Below are positions 62,068-64,000 of a stretch of 64,000 nt of DNA, one piece after another. The position numbers and the translations under genes are program-made. The stretch is from Tubulanus polymorphus (lineage: Eukaryota > Nemertea > Palaeonemertea > Tubulaniformes > Tubulanidae): positions 16,074,450 to 16,138,449 of the forward strand of contig NC_134029.1 of assembly GCF_964204645.1 (NCBI RefSeq), read 5' to 3'. The stretch's first letter is position 1, and every line of letters begins with the position of its first letter. Below the pieces are notes generated by a model. The model saw nothing but the letters and a program-made list of their open reading frames with translations. It made no database searches and was not told where the DNA came from.

Positions 62068-63240
62068 GTCATCCTTATTACCGAGATGACGTATTTTACC
62101 GAGATCAACCCACAGGGGTTTGGGGATGGGCTTGGATTTTATTTCCGGGTTGTTGATAATCTCGCGAGAATGGCGCTAAATATGAACTGCGAATAAATTC
62201 AAAATATCACGGAAATACCTTGTGTTTATATTGTTTATTCATCCACTATAAAGTTCTGATAAGCTATTGGTCATTAAGAATCATTATCAGACGGTCGTCA
62301 TACGACGGCTATATAAAATAACAAGGTATGAAACGCAGTTCAATGTCGTGCCAGCCAGAAAGTTGGGACAGTCACGTGACTTTTCTTCTCATGTGACGCT
62401 TCTTATTTGACTGAACGCGAACCTGAAGCATATAAGATGGAAACTATGATACGAAAAATATTTGAGAATAACTTACATTCAAATGCATTTTTTTACTATG
62501 AATTATATATTTCATCATAATTTATTCTTTATAAGTTATTTATTTCATATGAATCATAATCTGACAATTGATATCGGTATGTGAATATGTAACTTTTCGT
62601 GTTGAAGTTTTAAATGCGATGATGTCATCAGTGACATCCCTTGTTATTTTATATAGCCGTCTGACGACCGTCTGGTAATGATTCTTAACGACCAATAGTT
62701 TATCAGAACTTTATAGTGGATAAATAAACAATATAAACACAAGGTATTTCTGTGATACTTTGAATTTATTCGCAGTTCATATTTAGCGCCATTCTCGCAA
62801 GATTATCAACAACCCGGAAATAAAATCCAAGCCCATCGCCAAACCCCTGTGGATCAACCGAGATCAACCGAGATGAAATAAAATATAACATATTTATTTA
62901 TTCCTTATCGATTTTAACACTTGAAATCATGTAATATCAGTAATAAATACCTTCTAGAGTCACATTTTACATATTTTTTTATTTAAAAAAAATTCTGACT
63001 TCAAATACGTAAACTCGGTTAGCAATAAAATTTCATTGAATTTGATTGATCGACAATCTCATCTCGGTAAAGTTAAAAGTTATTTTTCTACAAAAATATA
63101 CAACGAAATATGTAAAATATGACTCCAGCAGGCATTTATTACTGATATAATATGATTTCAATGGTAAAAATCGATAAGGACTAAATAAATATGTTATATT
63201 TAATTTCATCTCGGTAAAATACACCATCTCGGTAATAAGG
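62068..63240. mobile_element. Nested inverted-repeat elements
   Basis: Outer ends GGTCATCCTTATTACCGAG and complement (63222-63240), with ACCGAGAT motifs repeated. Inside, a foldback has arms at about 62095-62330 and 62630-62870 (ATAACAAGG at the inner ends, CACAGGGGTTTGG at the outer). A second pair of copies (CCTTATCGATTTT...AGTAATAAAT) lies at 62905-62960 and 63120-63200. Confidence 0.7.
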
Positions 63241-63258
63241 ATGACCGGGCGGTAGTTA

Positions 63259-63604
63259 CGGCGTTTTTATTTAAGCAACTCGTATAAAATCGCTTTGCTC
63301 CGTCGATTACTGTCACGTGGTACAAATCGAATAGCCTTAGATAAATGACCCTACTCTCCTTAACCGGAACCTGAATTTTCTGCAATTGAAAAAGCCGCCA
63401 TTTTGTTTTTGATCCATCACCGAACGCTCCGCTGTCGTAGCAAATCGAATCAAAGCGCTTCGATGAGCGATTTGGTCGCTTTGGGTACTCGCGTTGGCGA
63501 TTTGGTTAAATAAATGGACATTGTAGGCAAATCGTTGTAGGCGCGTTGCTTAAATAAATGGGCGATTCGATCCGTGTTGATTCGAGTTGCTTGAATAAAA
63601 ACGC
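63259..63604. mobile_element. MITE-like element, about 346 bp
   Basis: Starts GGCGTTTTTATTTAAGCAAC and ends in the near-complement TTGCTTGAATAAAAACGCC. Interior has repeated AAATCG and GCGATT words. Similar in style to the element at 54307. Confidence 0.7.
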
Positions 63605-64000
63605 CTCTAATCGTTGGTGGTAAGCTTTAATCGGATTGGCTTACCAACGTTAGGGATGACAAGGGCCAAAACACGGTTGAAAAAAGGGAACACTTCAAAA
63701 ATATACTTTCTATTTACTTCAGTCCATAACTAATTCACAAACTAACACAGGTACCTTTTGAATAGTCTGAATACCGGTAAATGTTAGAGATCCTATAACC
63801 GAGTCGTACACAAAATGGCGGCTTTTTCAATTGATAAGATCAGAAGGGTTACTATCAAGAGGGTTTAGGGTTAGGGTAAGGTGAGGCGTTAGGGTAGGGT
63901 AAGGTGAGGCTATAGGGTTAGGGTTAGGTGAGGCTTTAGGGTTAGGATTAGGTGAGGCTTTACAGCTTATTACAATAAGGTAGCTTAAGGTTAGACTGTA
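63605..64000. repeat. Host-like DNA with degenerate TTAGGG repeats
   Basis: From about 63860 to 63960, TTAGGGTTAGG-type units alternate with GGTGAGGC in an interstitial, imperfect array. No gene. Confidence 0.6.

Noticed and set aside
63860-63960. Chromosome-end telomere
   Set aside because: TTAGGG units are degenerate and interrupted by GGTGAGGC, and unique sequence follows; an interstitial repeat is more likely.

Overview
The window is an AT-rich block of nested mobile DNA in an invertebrate-type metazoan genome, followed by about 18 kb of ordinary intergenic and repeat DNA. The lineage cannot be named from sequence alone. A BEL/Pao retrotransposon, an intron-bearing MULE-like SWIM/Ulp1 gene, hAT-like inverted-repeat elements and TTAGGG-like degenerate repeats all point to an animal nuclear genome. 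There is no bacterial operon, rRNA, tRNA or CRISPR.

Positions 1 to 46055 are dominated by at least four Polinton/Maverick elements (adintovirus-like integrated viruses), here called E0 to E3. E1 (before position 1 to 16109) is the best preserved. It has a plus-strand block (a conserved 192-aa protein, a basic membrane protein, a chromodomain integrase and a packaging ATPase) that converges on a minus-strand block (zinc-finger protein, major capsid protein, a coiled-coil/membrane protein, several conserved Polinton virion candidates, penton-like minor capsid protein, a small OB-like protein and a 1341-aa protein-primed-type PolB). It ends in a 280-bp terminal palindrome. E1 sits inside the first gene of E0, an inverted end fragment of a related element (16110 to about 18430). 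A 5'-truncated BEL/Pao element (about 18590 to 20520) with a TGT...ACA 3' LTR lies in the first gene of E2. E2 (20521-46055) is rearranged and decayed, and its PolB gene carries a pol-c-site intein with a LAGLIDADG-type motif. That PolB gene is split by E3, a 17.7-kb Polinton (26533-44260) with about 350-400-bp inverted repeats and a 6-bp target duplication (CTTTGT/TTTTGT). E3 retains intact capsid, penton and membrane-protein genes, but its integrase, ATPase and PolB are broken.

Three features of the Polintons stand out. (1) Minus-strand virion genes start at a T-run followed by TATAAATG or TAAATAAATG. PolB, the OB-like gene, zinc-finger genes and HNH genes instead carry an A-rich core (AATAAAAAT) about 10-15 nt before an ATAATAAATGG-type start. 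This looks like the late/early promoter grammar of cytoplasmic large DNA viruses, although no RNA polymerase is encoded here. (2) The element ends are long palindromes beginning AGTAAT(A/T)GG. (3) The convergent gene junction holds a long inverted repeat in both E1 and E3, with unrelated sequence.

From 46056 to 64000 the DNA looks like host sequence. It holds a 5'-truncated MULE-type transposase gene with SWIM, Ulp1 protease and PHD parts, two degenerate minisatellites sharing a TGACCA motif, a candidate first exon of a mitochondrial-type protein at 58210, and a stack of nested non-autonomous DNA transposons (58428-63604), one with a perfect 8-bp target duplication.
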